The notes beneath the pieces were generated by a model. That model made no database searches, was not told the DNA's origin, and saw only the letters and a program-made list of their open reading frames with translations. Positions 5,689 through 6,412 of a stretch of DNA of 6,412 nucleotides are shown in pieces (the first letter of the stretch is position 1; each line of letters begins with the position of its first letter). The stretch comes from Planctomycetaceae bacterium (GTDB lineage Bacteria > Planctomycetota > Planctomycetia > Pirellulales > Pirellulaceae). A program made the position numbers and the translations under genes. Location: positions 1 to 6,412 of the forward strand of contig SLMF01000605.1 in assembly GCA_007133715.1 (NCBI GenBank). Reading direction: 5' to 3'.

Positions 5689-5707
5689 GGCCGAGCGGAG
5701 CGAGGCC
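5689..5707 (+). repeat. Hairpin with GGCC arms and tandem G-A mismatches
   Basis: GGCC (5689-5692) pairs with GGCC (5704-5707), GC (5695-5696) with GC (5700-5701), separated by a GA/GA internal loop (5693-5694, 5702-5703) and closed by GGA. It lies between the intron remnant and the aminotransferase end. It could be what is left of the intron just before domain V, or part of a repeat. Confidence 0.3.
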
Positions 5708-5727
5708 GCACTAGGTTTATTTCCACG

Positions 5728-5741
5728 AGCGGCCAGCCGCT
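5728..5741 (-). terminator. Hairpin just after the aminotransferase stop
   Basis: On the minus strand AGCGG (5741-5737), loop CTGG, CCGCT (5732-5728) begins 6 nt after the stop codon at 5750-5748. The sequence after it (CGTGGAAATAAACC) has no T tract, so intrinsic termination is unproven. Confidence 0.35.
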
Positions 5742-5747
5742 GGGCCG

Positions 5748-6412
5748 TCAGGCCGCTTGGCGGTTGTGGCGGACAACCTCGCCGATGGCTTGCACCACCC
5801 GCTGCAATTCGACATCGGCCAGTTCCGGAAAGATCGGCAGACTGAGCACCTCGCGGGCCGCTCGCTCGGTCTCCGGAAGACTGCCCGGTCCGTAGCCCAA
5901 GGGGCGGAAGCATTCCTGCTGGTGCAAGCCCAGCGGGTAATAGATTTCCGTACCGATCTGCTGGTCCGCCAATTGATTCCGCAAGGCATCCCTCGAACCG
6001 TTCCGCACGCGGATCGTGAATTGGTTCCACACGTGATAGCGATCGGGAACTTCGTGTGGCAGCTGCACCCAGTCCGCCAATTCGGCTTGAGAAAACAGCT
6101 GTTGGTACCGTGCCGCATTGGCGCGCCGCTGTTCACACCCTCTTCCCAGTTGCGTGATTTTGACATTCAACACGGCGGCCTGGAGGGAATCCAAGCGGCT
6201 GTTGATACCGACCGTGTGGTGGTAGTAGCGGGTTTGCATGCCGTGGGCGGCCAATTGCCGCAGTTTGTCGGCCAGCGATTGGTGGTGGGTGGTCAGCATG
6301 CCTCCGTCGCCGAAGCCGCCCAGATTCTTGGTGGGATAGAAGCTGAAGCAGCCGATGTCGCCCATCGATCCTGCGGGCTGTCCTTGGAATTCGGCTCCGA
6401 TCGCTTGGGCCA
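5748..6412 (-). CDS. DegT/DnrJ/EryC1/StrS family PLP-dependent sugar aminotransferase, C-terminal part
   Basis: The gene runs off the right edge; 220 codons plus 2 nt are visible, reading AQAIGAEFQGQ from the edge, out of an expected total of about 370-400. The family converts keto-sugar nucleotides to amino-sugar nucleotides for surface polysaccharides or antibiotics. The PLP Schiff-base lysine is at 6327-6329, in FSFYPTKNLGGFGDGG, the classic family motif. Further conserved parts are INSRLDSLQAAVL (active site of the partner subunit), IYYPLGLHQQECF and LSLPIFPEL near the C-terminus. The sequence style resembles the WbpE/WlbC-like branch (UDP-3-keto-glucuronic acid aminotransferases), but the exact substrate cannot be assigned. 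The stop is TGA 5750-5748. The ATG at 6365 is an internal Met, not the start, because conserved family sequence continues beyond it. It converges on glnB, and the intron remnant lies between the two. Confidence 0.95.
   Translation of the reverse strand, partial: AQAIGAEFQGQPAGSMGDIGCFSFYPTKNLGGFGDGGMLTTHHQSLADKLRQLAAHGMQTRYYHHTVGINSRLDSLQAAVLNVKITQLGRGCEQRRANAARYQQLFSQAELADWVQLPHEVPDRYHVWNQFTIRVRNGSRDALRNQLADQQIGTEIYYPLGLHQQECFRPLGYGPGSLPETERAAREVLSLPIFPELADVELQRVVQAIGEVVRHNRQAA

Noticed and set aside
5526..6030. Short open frames on both strands across the glnB-aminotransferase gap (5526-5714 + and 5545-6030 -)
   Set aside because: They translate the group II intron domains V/VI and the antisense or out-of-frame sequence of the aminotransferase; no protein-like pattern was seen.
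1..6412. CRISPR array, tRNA, rRNA, transposase or toxin-antitoxin genes
   Set aside because: No regularly spaced repeats, cloverleaf-like sequence or matching protein motifs were found on either strand.

Overview
The window looks like a chromosomal segment of a GC-rich planctomycete, probably of the Pirellulales. I infer this from the gene families, especially a mutarotase propeller fused to a sodium symporter, and from the GC-rich third codon positions; there is no rRNA or other marker to confirm it. Five protein-coding genes are supported, two of them cut by the window edges.

Positions 1-4054 (+) carry a sialic acid module. The first gene is the 3' part of a secreted GH33-type sialidase with a helical (FIVAR-like) linker and a C-terminal lectin-like jelly-roll domain. 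It is followed 112 nt later by one long gene. That gene encodes a periplasmic six-bladed Kelch propeller of the cyclically permuted NanM (N-acetylneuraminate mutarotase) type, joined to a complete sodium:solute symporter whose ion-site residues match those of the bacterial sialic acid transporter SiaT. Together they suggest cleavage of terminal sialic acid, conversion of the released alpha anomer to the beta form, and Na+-driven import. No cytoplasmic catabolic genes (lyase, kinase, epimerase) are in the window.

Positions 4069-4890 (-) hold a xylose-isomerase-like TIM-barrel sugar isomerase/epimerase, which ends 14 nt from the symporter gene in convergent orientation. The 300-nt region 4891-5190 is divergent: it holds a candidate housekeeping promoter and a good ribosome binding site for the TIM-barrel gene, and a near-consensus sigma-54 promoter overlapping a sigma-70-like one for the next gene. 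Positions 5191-5529 (+) encode a canonical 112-residue PII nitrogen regulator (GlnB) with all key residues. The sigma-54 promoter fits nitrogen control.

Positions 5530-5747 contain no gene but are dense in RNA structure. On the minus strand is an isolated group II intron 3' end (domains V and VI with a bulged branch-point A), with no room for the rest of an intron or a reverse transcriptase. It is flanked by several hairpins. Positions 5748-6412 (-) are the C-terminal part of a DegT/DnrJ/EryC1/StrS PLP-dependent sugar aminotransferase that runs off the right edge.

The items most worth following up are the mutarotase-symporter fusion, the orphan group II intron 3' end, and the overlapping sigma-54/sigma-70 promoter of glnB. 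I did not see a wholly unknown multi-gene system.
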